Assembly: GCA_934648845.1 (NCBI GenBank)
Contig: CAKUFS010000001.1
Coordinates: 62,001 to 126,000 of the forward strand
Source of the DNA: an uncultured Eggerthellaceae bacterium
GTDB taxonomy: Bacteria > Actinomycetota > Coriobacteriia > Coriobacteriales > Eggerthellaceae
DNA length: 64,000 nucleotides
Reading direction: 5' to 3'
The translations under genes were made by a program, and so were the position numbers. This document shows, in pieces, positions 43,881-52,118 of the stretch. Under the pieces are notes generated by a model. That model was not told the origin of the DNA. It did not search any database and saw nothing but the letters and a program-made list of their open reading frames with translations. The first letter of the stretch is position 1, and each line of letters starts with the position of its first letter.

Positions 43881-45239
43881 ATGGAACACTTTCTTTTGAA
43901 TGCTTCCCAGGCGCTGCTTGACCATATTAGCAAGCTGGCGAAAACAAAATATCCCGCAGAAGTGGTTGATCAGGTGCATTATTGCTTGATCGATTACGTG
44001 GGCTGCGCGTACGCGGGGTCTACTCGATCGGTGTATCGCGAAGCGGCGCAAGACTTGCCAAAGGGCAGCGCGCGGCTGCTTGGCCTTGGCAAAACGGCGA
44101 ACCCTTTACAAGCGTGCCTGGTCAACGGCATTTTTTCCCACGGGGAAGAGCTTGATGATGGGCATCGTCGCGCCATGATGCACTTAGGCGCACCTATTTT
44201 TTCTGCCCTTTTGGCAGTTTGGGATGAAGCGAAGGCGAACGGCTCTCTTGACGAGCAGCGGTTCATTGCGGCGGCTGTTTGCGGGTATCAGGCGGCTATC
44301 ATTTTGGGACAAACGCTTCAACCGCATCATAAGCTGCAGGGATTTCATGGCACGGGCACGTGTGGAACGATAGGCGCGGCGCTTGCGATTGGCGTGTTGC
44401 GCGGTTATACCGAAAAGCAGATGCGGGCCACGCTTGCGCTTTCGGCAACAAGTGGAGCAGGCCTTTTGGGCGTGCTGGATGATGGCTCGCAGATGAAACC
44501 CTATAACGTGGGACGTGCGGCAATGGATGCCTATGCGGCGGCACAGCTCGGAGCTGCGGCACCTGTTCCGCCCGAGGATATTCTGGGAGGCAAGCGCGGC
44601 TTCTTGCGCGTGTTCTCGGGAGATGCGCAAGAGCCACAGCTCCTTCTTCCATCCGAAGGGGAGTACCTGATTCAAGGTGTGTTCCGCAAGCCGTATGCAG
44701 CGTGCCGTCATTGCCATGCGGCAATCGATGCGGCGCGCGCGATTGCCAAGGAGCCGCGTTTCAATGCGGATTCCGTGGAAAGTATTTCGATTCGCACGTA
44801 TGACCTGGGCGTATTTGGGCACGATTGCCAGCGGCCAGCGAATGGCAGCGCGGCGAAAATGAGCACGCCGTTTTGTGTTGCAGCGGCGCTTTTGGGGTAT
44901 CCGCTGCTTCCCTCTACCTTCACCGATGAGCGCTGCGCCGATGAAAAGCTTGTTCGCTTGGCACAGACAGTGGCGGTTGTGCCTGATTTGCTGGTGACAT
45001 CGTGGCTTCCCGATAGGCGCGGGTGCATTATGCGTGTGGAGCAGACCGATGGCGTTGTTTTCGGGCAGACCGTTGAATACGCCAAGGGCGAGCCGGAAAA
45101 TCCGCTGACGACGGACGAGCTTGAGCAGAAATTCTTAACGTTGTGCGCTTCTTCCGCGTTGTCGAAAGAAGCGGCGCAGGGTTTTTTGGCTGCAATAAAG
45201 GCTGGTAGCGTGGCCGCTGCGCTATCGTTGCTACAATAA
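43881..45239 (+). CDS. MmgE/PrpD family protein
   Basis: This 452-residue protein shows the family pattern: LIDYVGCAYAG, HGEELDDGHRRAMMHLGAPIFSALLA, LQGFHGTGTCGTIGAALA, SGAGLLGVLDDGSQMKPYNVGRAA and KPYAACRHCHAAIDAA. The family includes 2-methylcitrate dehydratase, cis-aconitate decarboxylase and iminodisuccinate epimerase. The histidines in DDGHR and HGTGT are likely catalytic or binding. It starts 33 bp after the hydro-lyase alpha gene. Within the cluster it most likely dehydrates, decarboxylates or epimerises the same small di- or tricarboxylic acid. Confidence 0.92.
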   Translation: MEHFLLNASQALLDHISKLAKTKYPAEVVDQVHYCLIDYVGCAYAGSTRSVYREAAQDLPKGSARLLGLGKTANPLQACLVNGIFSHGEELDDGHRRAMMHLGAPIFSALLAVWDEAKANGSLDEQRFIAAAVCGYQAAIILGQTLQPHHKLQGFHGTGTCGTIGAALAIGVLRGYTEKQMRATLALSATSGAGLLGVLDDGSQMKPYNVGRAAMDAYAAAQLGAAAPVPPEDILGGKRGFLRVFSGDAQEPQLLLPSEGEYLIQGVFRKPYAACRHCHAAIDAARAIAKEPRFNADSVESISIRTYDLGVFGHDCQRPANGSAAKMSTPFCVAAALLGYPLLPSTFTDERCADEKLVRLAQTVAVVPDLLVTSWLPDRRGCIMRVEQTDGVVFGQTVEYAKGEPENPLTTDELEQKFLTLCASSALSKEAAQGFLAAIKAGSVAAALSLLQ

Positions 45240-45250
45240 GGGGTGTGTTT

Positions 45251-46159
45251 ATGACTAGCATGGACGAAACACGTGCGTTTTTGGAGCGCTTGGGGTTGCC
45301 GGGTGGCGATGCCTATGAGCTTCCTACCAGCGAAAAACGTTTTTCCGATGGCGGACAGTATCGTTTTGAAGCCCCTGGGATTCAAGGGCCTGCCGCCATG
45401 CGTGCGCTGCTTGAGAGCACAGCGCATTACGGCGTTGCCATTCATCGCGTGACGCAGACGAAAGGCATTATGCTTCTGCTTGATTCCGAGATTGAGCAGA
45501 TGGTTGCGTTGGCGGAAAAGCATCAGGTCCAGCTCATTTTGGCAATTGGTCCGCGCGCAACAACCGATACTTCGGCAACGGTCAGGACCGAAGAAGGCAA
45601 GCGCATTGGGTATCGTTTACGCGGGCAGGAGCAGATTATTCGCGCCATCGAAGAAGTCAAGCGTGCGGCGCATTTTGGCGTTCGCGGTTTCATGGTATAC
45701 GACGAAGGCTGTTTGTGGGTGCTCAACGAGGCACGCAAAGCAGGCGAAGTGCCTGCTGATTGCCACTTCAAGATCAGCGCGCATGCGGGCGTGGGAAACC
45801 CCTGCTCAGCGCACCTTATGGAGAACATTGGCGCCGATAGCATCAATCCGGTGCGCGACATTCAGCTGCAGATGCTTGCGGCAATGCGCCAGGCGATTAG
45901 TGTTCCTCTGGACGTTCATACGGAGAACCCTGCAAGCTCTGGTGGCTTCATTCGTCATTATGAGGTGCCTGAAATGATTCGTGTGGGCGCGCCGATTTAC
46001 TTGAAAACGGGCGGAAGCGTTGCGCAGTCGCACAGTTGGGATACAACGGAGGCGCAGGCTGCCCAGCGCGCGAAGCAGATTGCGCTGGTCAAGCGTATGA
46101 TTGATCAATATTATCCCGATGCAGTTGCTTCGCCCCAAGGCTCTCTTGCGTGGCGCTAG
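45251..46159 (+). CDS. TIM-barrel-like protein of unknown function (U32-peptidase-like region)
   Basis: ATG 45251 is chosen because AAGGGG ends 7 nt upstream. A GTG at 45245 is too close. The 302-residue protein alternates strands and helices as in a TIM barrel: IQGPAAMRALLESTAHYGVAIHRV, LILAIGPRA, GVRGFMVYDEG, HFKISAHAGVGNP, GADSINPVRDIQLQ and LDVHTENPASSGGF. The end IRVGAPIYLKTGG recalls U32-peptidase-like barrels and other sugar- or acid-binding barrels. I cannot assign a reaction. It is packed 11 bp behind the MmgE/PrpD gene. Confidence 0.75.
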   Translation: MTSMDETRAFLERLGLPGGDAYELPTSEKRFSDGGQYRFEAPGIQGPAAMRALLESTAHYGVAIHRVTQTKGIMLLLDSEIEQMVALAEKHQVQLILAIGPRATTDTSATVRTEEGKRIGYRLRGQEQIIRAIEEVKRAAHFGVRGFMVYDEGCLWVLNEARKAGEVPADCHFKISAHAGVGNPCSAHLMENIGADSINPVRDIQLQMLAAMRQAISVPLDVHTENPASSGGFIRHYEVPEMIRVGAPIYLKTGGSVAQSHSWDTTEAQAAQRAKQIALVKRMIDQYYPDAVASPQGSLAWR

Positions 46160-46183
46160 CGCTAGCGACGTGAAGGCAACGGC

Positions 46184-47365
46184 ATGAAAAAGATACTCGC
46201 AGCGCAACTTGAGATTTTCGCGAAGGATCTGTTGCACGCTATGGGCGTGCGGCCTTCTGATGCTGAAATCCTGTGGGATTCCATGGCGTATGCCGACGTG
46301 CGTGGGAAAACAACGCACGGCGTAGCGCGTCTGCCGCTTTACTGGAAGAACATTCAGGCGGGGACGATTGATCCGCAGGCCCAGCCCGTTACCGTTTCCG
46401 ACAAAGGTGCCCTTGCGGTTTTGGACGCAGGCAATGGTTTTGGGCAAATTGCGGCTGCGCATGCGGTAAAACTTGCTGTTCAAAAAGCAAAGACATTCGG
46501 TATTTCCGCAGTTGGTGTGCGCAATTCCAATAATTTTGGCGCAGCGGGGTATTATGGCTTGCTGGCGGCTGAGCAAGGTGTTGCCAGTCTGGTGATGGCT
46601 AATGCTTCGCCTGCTTTAGTGGCTCCCGGTGCCTCTGCGCCAGTTTTAGGCACGAATCCTTTGTGCTTTGCTGCTCCGGGCGTGAGTGCCGCGGACGGCG
46701 CGAACGGTGGTGTCGATTGCCCGCCGATAATATTCGATATGGCATCTACCGTGGCGGCGCGCTCGAAAATCCGTTTGGCGCTCAAAAACCAGGAAGCTAT
46801 TCCGCGGGATTGGGCGGTGGATGCTGCTGGAAATCCCACATCAAATCCGAAAGAGGCGCTTGCCGGCGCGCTTCTTCCTGTTGGTGGTGCCAAGGGATAC
46901 GGCCTTGCGCTTATGGTTGATTATTTTGCGGGTCTTTTGACGGGATCGGCGTTTGCGGGCCAGGTGAAGCCGCTGGGCAACACAGGAGCGCCGTCGCGCA
47001 ACGGGCATTTCTTCATTGCTGTTGACGTTGCTGCGTTTTATGGCGAAGACGAATATCAAGAGCGGTACAGCGAGCTGGTGGAGGCTCTTAAAGCAAGCGG
47101 CGAAGCCGTGCGCCTTCCAGGCGAGCGTCCTTCGAGGACTGCGGCGGGAGCGCAGGCTTCGTGCGGCGCTCTGGGGGGCTCGGCGGAAGACGCGGAGCAC
47201 GAAATCGTGCTGTCCGATGCCCAGTATGCCGAGCTTATGGCCTTGAAGGACGAGTTGGAAGGCAGTCAATGTAGCGCGACCGGTAACATGTCGCGTGGCA
47301 GCGTAGAAGATGTTCTCAAAACAGCGCTGAAAACAGGAGGCGAGCTGCATGAGCAGGGCTTATGA
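46184..47365 (+). CDS. Ldh2/malate-type NAD(P)-dependent 2-hydroxyacid dehydrogenase
   Basis: The 393-residue protein starts at ATG 46184 with GAAGG upstream. Family signatures are GKTTHGVARLPLYWKNI (catalytic-region His), NSNNFGAAGYY, LGTNPLCFAAP, DMASTVAARSKI and GGAKGYGLALMVDYFAGLLTG. Members oxidise or reduce 2-hydroxyacids such as malate, sulfolactate, ureidoglycolate or L-lactate with NAD(P). A low-complexity insert (about 305-345) is peculiar to this protein. Together with the dehydratase and MmgE/PrpD neighbours it suggests processing of a hydroxy-dicarboxylate. The stop overlaps the next gene by 17 bp. Confidence 0.92.
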   Translation: MKKILAAQLEIFAKDLLHAMGVRPSDAEILWDSMAYADVRGKTTHGVARLPLYWKNIQAGTIDPQAQPVTVSDKGALAVLDAGNGFGQIAAAHAVKLAVQKAKTFGISAVGVRNSNNFGAAGYYGLLAAEQGVASLVMANASPALVAPGASAPVLGTNPLCFAAPGVSAADGANGGVDCPPIIFDMASTVAARSKIRLALKNQEAIPRDWAVDAAGNPTSNPKEALAGALLPVGGAKGYGLALMVDYFAGLLTGSAFAGQVKPLGNTGAPSRNGHFFIAVDVAAFYGEDEYQERYSELVEALKASGEAVRLPGERPSRTAAGAQASCGALGGSAEDAEHEIVLSDAQYAELMALKDELEGSQCSATGNMSRGSVEDVLKTALKTGGELHEQGL

Positions 47366-48227
47366 GGCATTTAAGCAGTCGGCTTTCGTGCAGCATGCCA
47401 AGCGCGCGGTGCTGGGAAACAACGGCGGTCTTTATGTGAGGGACCGTGCGGTACCTGGCGTTGTCAACTTGGAATACTCTCATAAGTTGAATTTAGGCGA
47501 CACGCTTTCTCCTGTTATTGTGAATTGGATGCTTGATCGCCGCGGAATGTCGCTTTCTGCACCCGTGGGCCAAACGAAGCATCTGTTGGCGCTTGGCTCG
47601 CTTTTGGGGCGCGGTATTTTCGATGCCACCGTTTGGGGCTCGGGTATTTTGGAAGTGTCCACGCTCCCACGCTTGAAGCACCAAAAAGGCGTTCGTTTCT
47701 ATGATATTCGCGCAGTTCGCGGCCCGAAAACGCGCGACGTTTTGCTTGACTACGGTTTCCCGTGCCCTGCCGTCTATGGGGATCCCGGGGTGCTGCTCCC
47801 GCTTATTGCTCCCGCTTATTGCTCCGCGCCTTCGACGGGCCCCGTTGGCGTGATCTTCCATCGGACAACAGATTTATCTGGTCTTGAATTGCCACGCGGC
47901 TGCAAGCGCATTTCGATTGAAACAAGCGATTACCAGCATTTTGTTGAAGAGCTGACAAGCTGCAGTCGCGTTGTGTCCGAGTCCCTTCACGGCGTGATTC
48001 TGGCTGAGTCGTACGGCGTGTCGGCGCGTGCTTTTTTGGTGGGCAATCGCGTTTCTGCTTGCTCGTTTAAATATGAAGACTGGTATGCGTCCACAAACCG
48101 GTGCGAAACTACGTTTGCGCATTCTTTGGAAGAGGCGTTTGACCAGGCATCTTTGCCCGTGCCAGAGCTCGAGCCCATGCGACAGGCGCTCATGGAAACG
48201 TTCCCCTACGATCTTTGGGATGCTTAG
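47349..48227 (+). CDS. Polysaccharide pyruvyl transferase-like protein
   Basis: The start ATG 47349 has AGGAGG inside the preceding gene. The 292-residue protein shows NLGDTLSPVIVNWMLDRRG near residue 50, LLALGSLLGRGIFDATVWGSG, VYGDPGVLLPLI, ISIETSDYQHFVEELTSCSRVVSESLHGVILAESYGV. These are typical of the family that adds pyruvate ketals to sugars of exopolysaccharides (ExoV/CsaB group). Overlap with the dehydrogenase gene ties the acid-modifying enzymes directly to glycan assembly. Confidence 0.9.
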   Translation: MSRAYEAFKQSAFVQHAKRAVLGNNGGLYVRDRAVPGVVNLEYSHKLNLGDTLSPVIVNWMLDRRGMSLSAPVGQTKHLLALGSLLGRGIFDATVWGSGILEVSTLPRLKHQKGVRFYDIRAVRGPKTRDVLLDYGFPCPAVYGDPGVLLPLIAPAYCSAPSTGPVGVIFHRTTDLSGLELPRGCKRISIETSDYQHFVEELTSCSRVVSESLHGVILAESYGVSARAFLVGNRVSACSFKYEDWYASTNRCETTFAHSLEEAFDQASLPVPELEPMRQALMETFPYDLWDA

Positions 48228-48236
48228 GCGCTGCGC

Positions 48237-49652
48237 ATGGAATTCAAAGAAAAGCAGTCGCATATCGATAAACGTTCCGTTGCTTTAGGGAAAAACGCTC
48301 TGATTATTGCGTTGGGTACCGTTTTGCCGAAATTGGTAACGCTTATCACGTTGCCAATCTTGACAGGATGTCTTTCAAAGTCCGATTTTGGTGTTTACGA
48401 CCTGGTGATTACGCTTGTTGCGTTCTTTTTGCCTGCCGCCTCGCTTCAGATTCAAACGGCCGCTTTCCGTTTTCTTGTTGATTGCCGGAAGGATAAAAAC
48501 GATGAACGTACGAAGGAAATTGTAAGCAGCACGTTTGCGTTTGCGCTGGTGGCAAGCTTGGTGGCGCTGGTAATTTTTGCCGTGCTGTTTCGGGGCGATG
48601 CGCTGCTCAAGGTGGGTATTTGCCTTTACTTTTTGTTTGACTTGTTGGCGAATGTGGCAAAGCAATGCGCACGTGGTTTCGGACGCAACAAGCTTTATTC
48701 CGCGAGTGCGGCATTAGGGTGCTTTGTGCAACTTGGGCTGACGGTGCTGTTTCTTCTTGTCCTTGACTTGGGCTTATTGGGATCGGTGTATCTTTTGGCG
48801 CTTACTGAGCTTGCGGCATGCGCATTTCTTTTCTGTGCACTTTCGTTGGCGCGCTATGTGTCGCCCAAAAGCGTTTCGCGCGCAACGCTGAAAGAGCTCA
48901 TTTCCTATTCGTGGCCCATGGTGCCCAACAGCTTGGCCATGTGGGCGATGCGTTTTTCAAACAGGCTGGTCATAACGTTTTTCCTGGGGGTTGCGGCGAA
49001 TGCGGCGTTTGCTGTGGCGTATAAAATTCCGCAAATGCTCAACTTGGCGCAATCTGCATTCACGTTGGCGTGGCAGGAAAATGCCTCGCTGGCAGTGGAT
49101 GACAAGGACTCCAAGGCGTATTATTCGCGCACGTTTTCGGGCGTGATTGGCCTGACCACGGCGTGCGCCAGCGTGCTTATTGCGTGCGTGCCGCTGCTTT
49201 TTATGATTTTGGTGCGCGGGTCGTACGATGAAGCGTATCAGCAGATTGCAATCTTGGCGCTCGCGCTGTTTTTCTACTGTCTAGCAGCGTATTTGGGTGG
49301 AATCTATGTGGCGCGCAAAGATACGAAAAGCGTGGGGCTGACCACGATTGTGGCGCTGGTGCTCAACCTTGCTATCGATGTAGCGCTTGTCCCTGTTGTC
49401 GGTTTGTGGGCGGCATCGCTTGCCATGCTGGCGAGTTTCGTTTTGCTGGTTTTGCTGCGTATGGCGCAGCTTGTTCGTCGTGGCTGGATTGATGTTGCGC
49501 CGTGGCAAATGATTGCCGCATCGGCCCTTCTTTGCGTTCAAGTGGCGCTCTCGTTGCCTCAGCTGCTTTGCTGTGACATTGCCAATGGAGTAATTGCCCT
49601 GGTGGCATTCATTCTTCTGGCGCGTTTCTTCCTGAAGCAGGTTAAAAAGTGA
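48237..49652 (+). CDS. Polysaccharide flippase (Wzx/MATE-like)
   Basis: This 471-residue membrane protein has about 14 helices. Early residues LPKLVTLITLPILTGCLSKSDFGVYDLVITLV and later KELISYSWPMVPNSLAMWAMRFSNR match the polysaccharide transport (PST/MOP) family. Such proteins turn lipid-linked oligosaccharides to the outer face of the membrane. It starts 9 bp after the pyruvyl transferase gene. The stop codon (49650-49652) lies within a palindromic repeat. No polymerase (Wzy) is visible in the window, so the product may be a single repeat unit or be polymerised elsewhere. Confidence 0.93.
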   Translation: MEFKEKQSHIDKRSVALGKNALIIALGTVLPKLVTLITLPILTGCLSKSDFGVYDLVITLVAFFLPAASLQIQTAAFRFLVDCRKDKNDERTKEIVSSTFAFALVASLVALVIFAVLFRGDALLKVGICLYFLFDLLANVAKQCARGFGRNKLYSASAALGCFVQLGLTVLFLLVLDLGLLGSVYLLALTELAACAFLFCALSLARYVSPKSVSRATLKELISYSWPMVPNSLAMWAMRFSNRLVITFFLGVAANAAFAVAYKIPQMLNLAQSAFTLAWQENASLAVDDKDSKAYYSRTFSGVIGLTTACASVLIACVPLLFMILVRGSYDEAYQQIAILALALFFYCLAAYLGGIYVARKDTKSVGLTTIVALVLNLAIDVALVPVVGLWAASLAMLASFVLLVLLRMAQLVRRGWIDVAPWQMIAASALLCVQVALSLPQLLCCDIANGVIALVAFILLARFFLKQVKK

Positions 49653-49816
49653 CGGGGTCTTTTTAACGTCTTGCATAGCAATCTGCTGCTCCTGCCGATG
49701 GTCAGGTAAGGAAATGCAAAGCGAAGAGTAAGGGGCGAAGGGTGAAGACGCTCTCCTGTTGCTCGATTCACCAAAGATCATCCGAAAATGTGAAAAAGAC
49801 CCCGTCACTTTTTAAC
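49641..49816. repeat. Inverted-repeat pair at the end of the flippase gene
   Basis: The left copy 49641-49667 has 9-bp inverted ends (GTTAAAAAG and CTTTTTAAC) around TGACGGGGT and contains the flippase stop codon. The right copy 49793-49816 matches 24 of its bases in inverted orientation. The 125 bp between them hold no gene. Confidence 0.85.
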
Positions 49817-49831
49817 GCACAGGCAAAAAGA

Positions 49832-49858
49832 AAAGGCCGAGCACAATGCCCGGCCTTT
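49832..49858 (-). terminator. Terminator of the SLH protein gene
   Basis: On the minus strand AAAGGCCG pairs with CGGCCTTT (plus-strand 49851-49858 and 49832-49839) around a 11-nt loop, followed by TCTTTTTG. It lies 32 bp past the gene. Confidence 0.8.
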
Positions 49859-49889
49859 CGATGGATAGGAATCCGATTGCTGTTCGTGC

Positions 49890-51014
49890 TTATTTGCCCA
49901 GGAAGTTCTGAGTAACAGCGCCCACCAGAATCTTGGTGAACTGTGCACGCGTTGCGCTTGCCTTGGGGTCGAAGTACTTCGTGCCGTCGGCCTTGTTGGT
50001 CTTGCCGCCAACAATGTTGTTGTTAGCGCACCAAGCGATGGCGTTGCGTGCCTCAGCGTTGGTGATGGTGGCCTGGTCGGTCATGGAGTTCAGCAGCGTC
50101 TGGTCGGCGTTAGCGACTTCAATACCGTTCAGGTTTGCTGCTGCACGAGCAACCATGGTGCACAGCTGCTGACGGGTCAGTTCACCCTTGGGATCGTAGT
50201 ACTTCGTGCCGTCGGCCTTGTTGGTCTTGCCGCCCACAACACCGTTGTTGATGCACCAAGCAATGGCGTTGCGTGCCTCAGCGCTGGTGATGGTGGCCTG
50301 GTCAGTCAGGGTTTCCAGGGAAGCCTGGTCAACGCCGGTCTCGCTGCCGTAAGCGCGGTAGAACATGATGGCCGCCTGCTGACGGTTCAGAGGAATGCTG
50401 GGTCGGAAGGTGCCATCGCTGTAGCCACCGATAAGGCCCATGGAAACTGCCTGGTAGATGATGTCATAGTAGCTGGAAGACTTGTACACATCGGAGAAGC
50501 GCTTGACAACGGTAACGTTCAGGTTGTCGGTGCTGAATTCAACGCTCTGGTCGTCAAGGTTCTCGGAAGCGCCAGCTACAGCGTCGATAATCTTGATTTC
50601 GGGGTTGCCTGTTGCCTTCGCCTTGAACGTCAAAGTTGCAATGTTGGACTGGGTAAGGGTGTTGCCAAAGAAGGAAACCATTGCCTTACCAGGGGTAACA
50701 ACGGCTTTGTCCAAGTTGGTAACAGCGGCATCGGCGGTAATGCTGTCCTCATCGATGCTCACGATGTCAGAGTTGTAGCTAATGGTGTACTGGCCGCAAG
50801 AAAGCGTGGTGGAAGCGTCCTTGGCGCCTGATGCCAAAACGACGTCGAACGTATCGCCGTTTACAGCCCAAGCCTTTTCCGTTTGGATGGATGCGGTATA
50901 TTTGCTGCCTTCGTCGGCCAGCGCCACTGCGGGGCAAAGGCCGGCTACCAAAGCAACCGAGCAAAGAGCGCCAATGATCTTCTTCCGGGCGCTGCGGAAA
51001 CTATTCTTTCGCAC
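49890..51014 (-). CDS. Secreted surface protein: cohesin-like domain and three SLH repeats
   Basis: The start is GTG 51014 with GGAGG 5 nt upstream. The 374-residue protein has a signal peptide (about 1-34, cut near ALA-DEG). A beta-sandwich domain (about 40-170) resembles cohesins (CGQYTISYNSDIVSID, MVSFFGNTLTQSNIATLTFKA). Three S-layer homology repeats follow: FSDVYKSSSYYDIIYQAV...GYSDGTFRP, then two closely similar copies built on AIAWC.NN..VGGKTNKADG. The last two come from a recent tandem duplication of about 225 bp. SLH repeats attach proteins to secondary wall polymers, often pyruvylated. The pyruvyl transferase nearby may supply that ligand. TATAAT lies on the minus strand at 51096-51101. 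Confidence 0.9.
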   Translation of the reverse strand: MRKNSFRSARKKIIGALCSVALVAGLCPAVALADEGSKYTASIQTEKAWAVNGDTFDVVLASGAKDASTTLSCGQYTISYNSDIVSIDEDSITADAAVTNLDKAVVTPGKAMVSFFGNTLTQSNIATLTFKAKATGNPEIKIIDAVAGASENLDDQSVEFSTDNLNVTVVKRFSDVYKSSSYYDIIYQAVSMGLIGGYSDGTFRPSIPLNRQQAAIMFYRAYGSETGVDQASLETLTDQATITSAEARNAIAWCINNGVVGGKTNKADGTKYYDPKGELTRQQLCTMVARAAANLNGIEVANADQTLLNSMTDQATITNAEARNAIAWCANNNIVGGKTNKADGTKYFDPKASATRAQFTKILVGAVTQNFLGK

Positions 51015-51174
51015 AGATTCCTCCTTTTGATCGTTTACGATTCTGCATGGGTCGGTGTTCGTGCCAACCGATTTTTATACAGACCGGTTCATGTCATTAT
51101 ATACTACGTATGCCTTGTTCGCCTATTTATTCTCTTTTAAGATAATAAATTAGTGACATGCGGTAAAAAAACGT

Positions 51175-51300
51175 TTTTTCACGCGTTTTTTTGGCTTGCG
51201 AAGGTGGAAATCCGGTGCGTTTATTTGTGGTGGAGAAATGGCTACGTTTACGCAAAAGCCCTTTTCAAGTCCGCAAATCCAGAAAATGCCAGTGCCGCGC
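51175..51300. repeat. Intact-gene copy of the sequence also found at 36888-37010
   Basis: From 51175 the order TTCACGCG, TTTTTTTGGCTTGCGAA, GCAAAAGCCCTTTTCA matches 36888-36975 with scattered differences. The right half is the 3' end of the PGPGW gene. The similarity runs through both coding and flanking DNA, so it reflects a duplication rather than shared protein need. Confidence 0.7.
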
Positions 51301-51682
51301 CGCCGCCAATGAAAAGAAGGCCCGGTCCCGGAAGGATTAGCATCGGCACGCCGATGAGCGCCAATAATGCGCCGCCTGCAATCTTAGCAATCGATGTAAG
51401 GGGCGAAGAAACCTTGCTTTTTTGGTTATATGCGCTGTTGAACGGGTATGTTGTGTAGGTTGTGTGTGCGCCCGTGCTGGCGTTCGAGCCCGTTGTTGCA
51501 TCGGTGTTGGCATTCGCAAACGTCGCTTTTTCGTAGGTGCAGGAGCTTGCCCGTGAATGCGCGTTGTTGCGCGCCTTGTTTGTGCCGTTGCAGTCGAAGG
51601 CCGTTTTGCCCGCAGCGCGGCCTGCGGGTTTTTCCCAGAAATGTTTCGTTTTGTTCGTGCTGTTCGCGTCGTTTTGTGCCAT
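51248..51682 (-). CDS. PGPGW-type small transmembrane protein
   Basis: This 144-residue protein has a polar, Asn/Thr/Ala-rich N-terminal half without predicted fold, then two close hydrophobic segments (SIAKIAGGALLALIGVPMLI and PGPGLLFIGGGAALAFSGFA). The PGPG turn between them is the hallmark of the PGPGW family of putative membrane proteins, whose function is unknown. The protein ends DLKRAFA. A decayed copy of this end lies at 36,960. The start is ATG 51682, and ribosome-site support is modest. Confidence 0.8.
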   Translation of the reverse strand: MAQNDANSTNKTKHFWEKPAGRAAGKTAFDCNGTNKARNNAHSRASSCTYEKATFANANTDATTGSNASTGAHTTYTTYPFNSAYNQKSKVSSPLTSIAKIAGGALLALIGVPMLILPGPGLLFIGGGAALAFSGFADLKRAFA

Positions 51683-52118
51683 GGTCGGTCCTTTGCTTGT
51701 CTCCGCTTCGGTTTGTTTGCTTATTTATACCTTAGAAAAAAACGCAAAGGGACCGCGTGACAAATGGTTTCTTCGCTGTCATGCTTTGTTTTCGCCCCGT
51801 TGCCTTTCTGTAAGGTTGAAGTGTGGGGAAGGGGAAGGCGCGGATGCGTCCAGCGAAACAAAAACCCCACAAGACCGAAGTCCTGCGGGGTTGGAAATGC
51901 TGCTTTGCTTCTGTCTCGCGATCGAACGCGCTGGCATTCAATCGCGAGGAAAGCTTGTCGAGCGAGCTGGGAGCCAAGACACGCGACCGAGCATGCGCTT
52001 CCGCCAAGCCGAATAGGGCTTTATCGAGCGAGCGGAAAAGCGCGTCACGCGACCGAGTGTACTAACGCTACACGACGAGGAGCGTGAAAGAGCTTTTCCG
52101 CCGCTCTAGGAAGTCCTA
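51683..52118. other. Intergenic region with direct repeats downstream of the rubrerythrin fusion
   Basis: No gene is supported. TCGAGCGAGC followed ~16 bases later by CACGCGACCGAG occurs twice (about 51959-51995 and 52026-52061). A diverged inverted copy (GCTCGGTCACGCAACG side) lies at about 57783-57842 beyond the glutamine synthetase gene. CCGCAGGACTTCGG/CCCCACAAGACC-type short stems are also present near 51868-51892. Confidence 0.55.
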
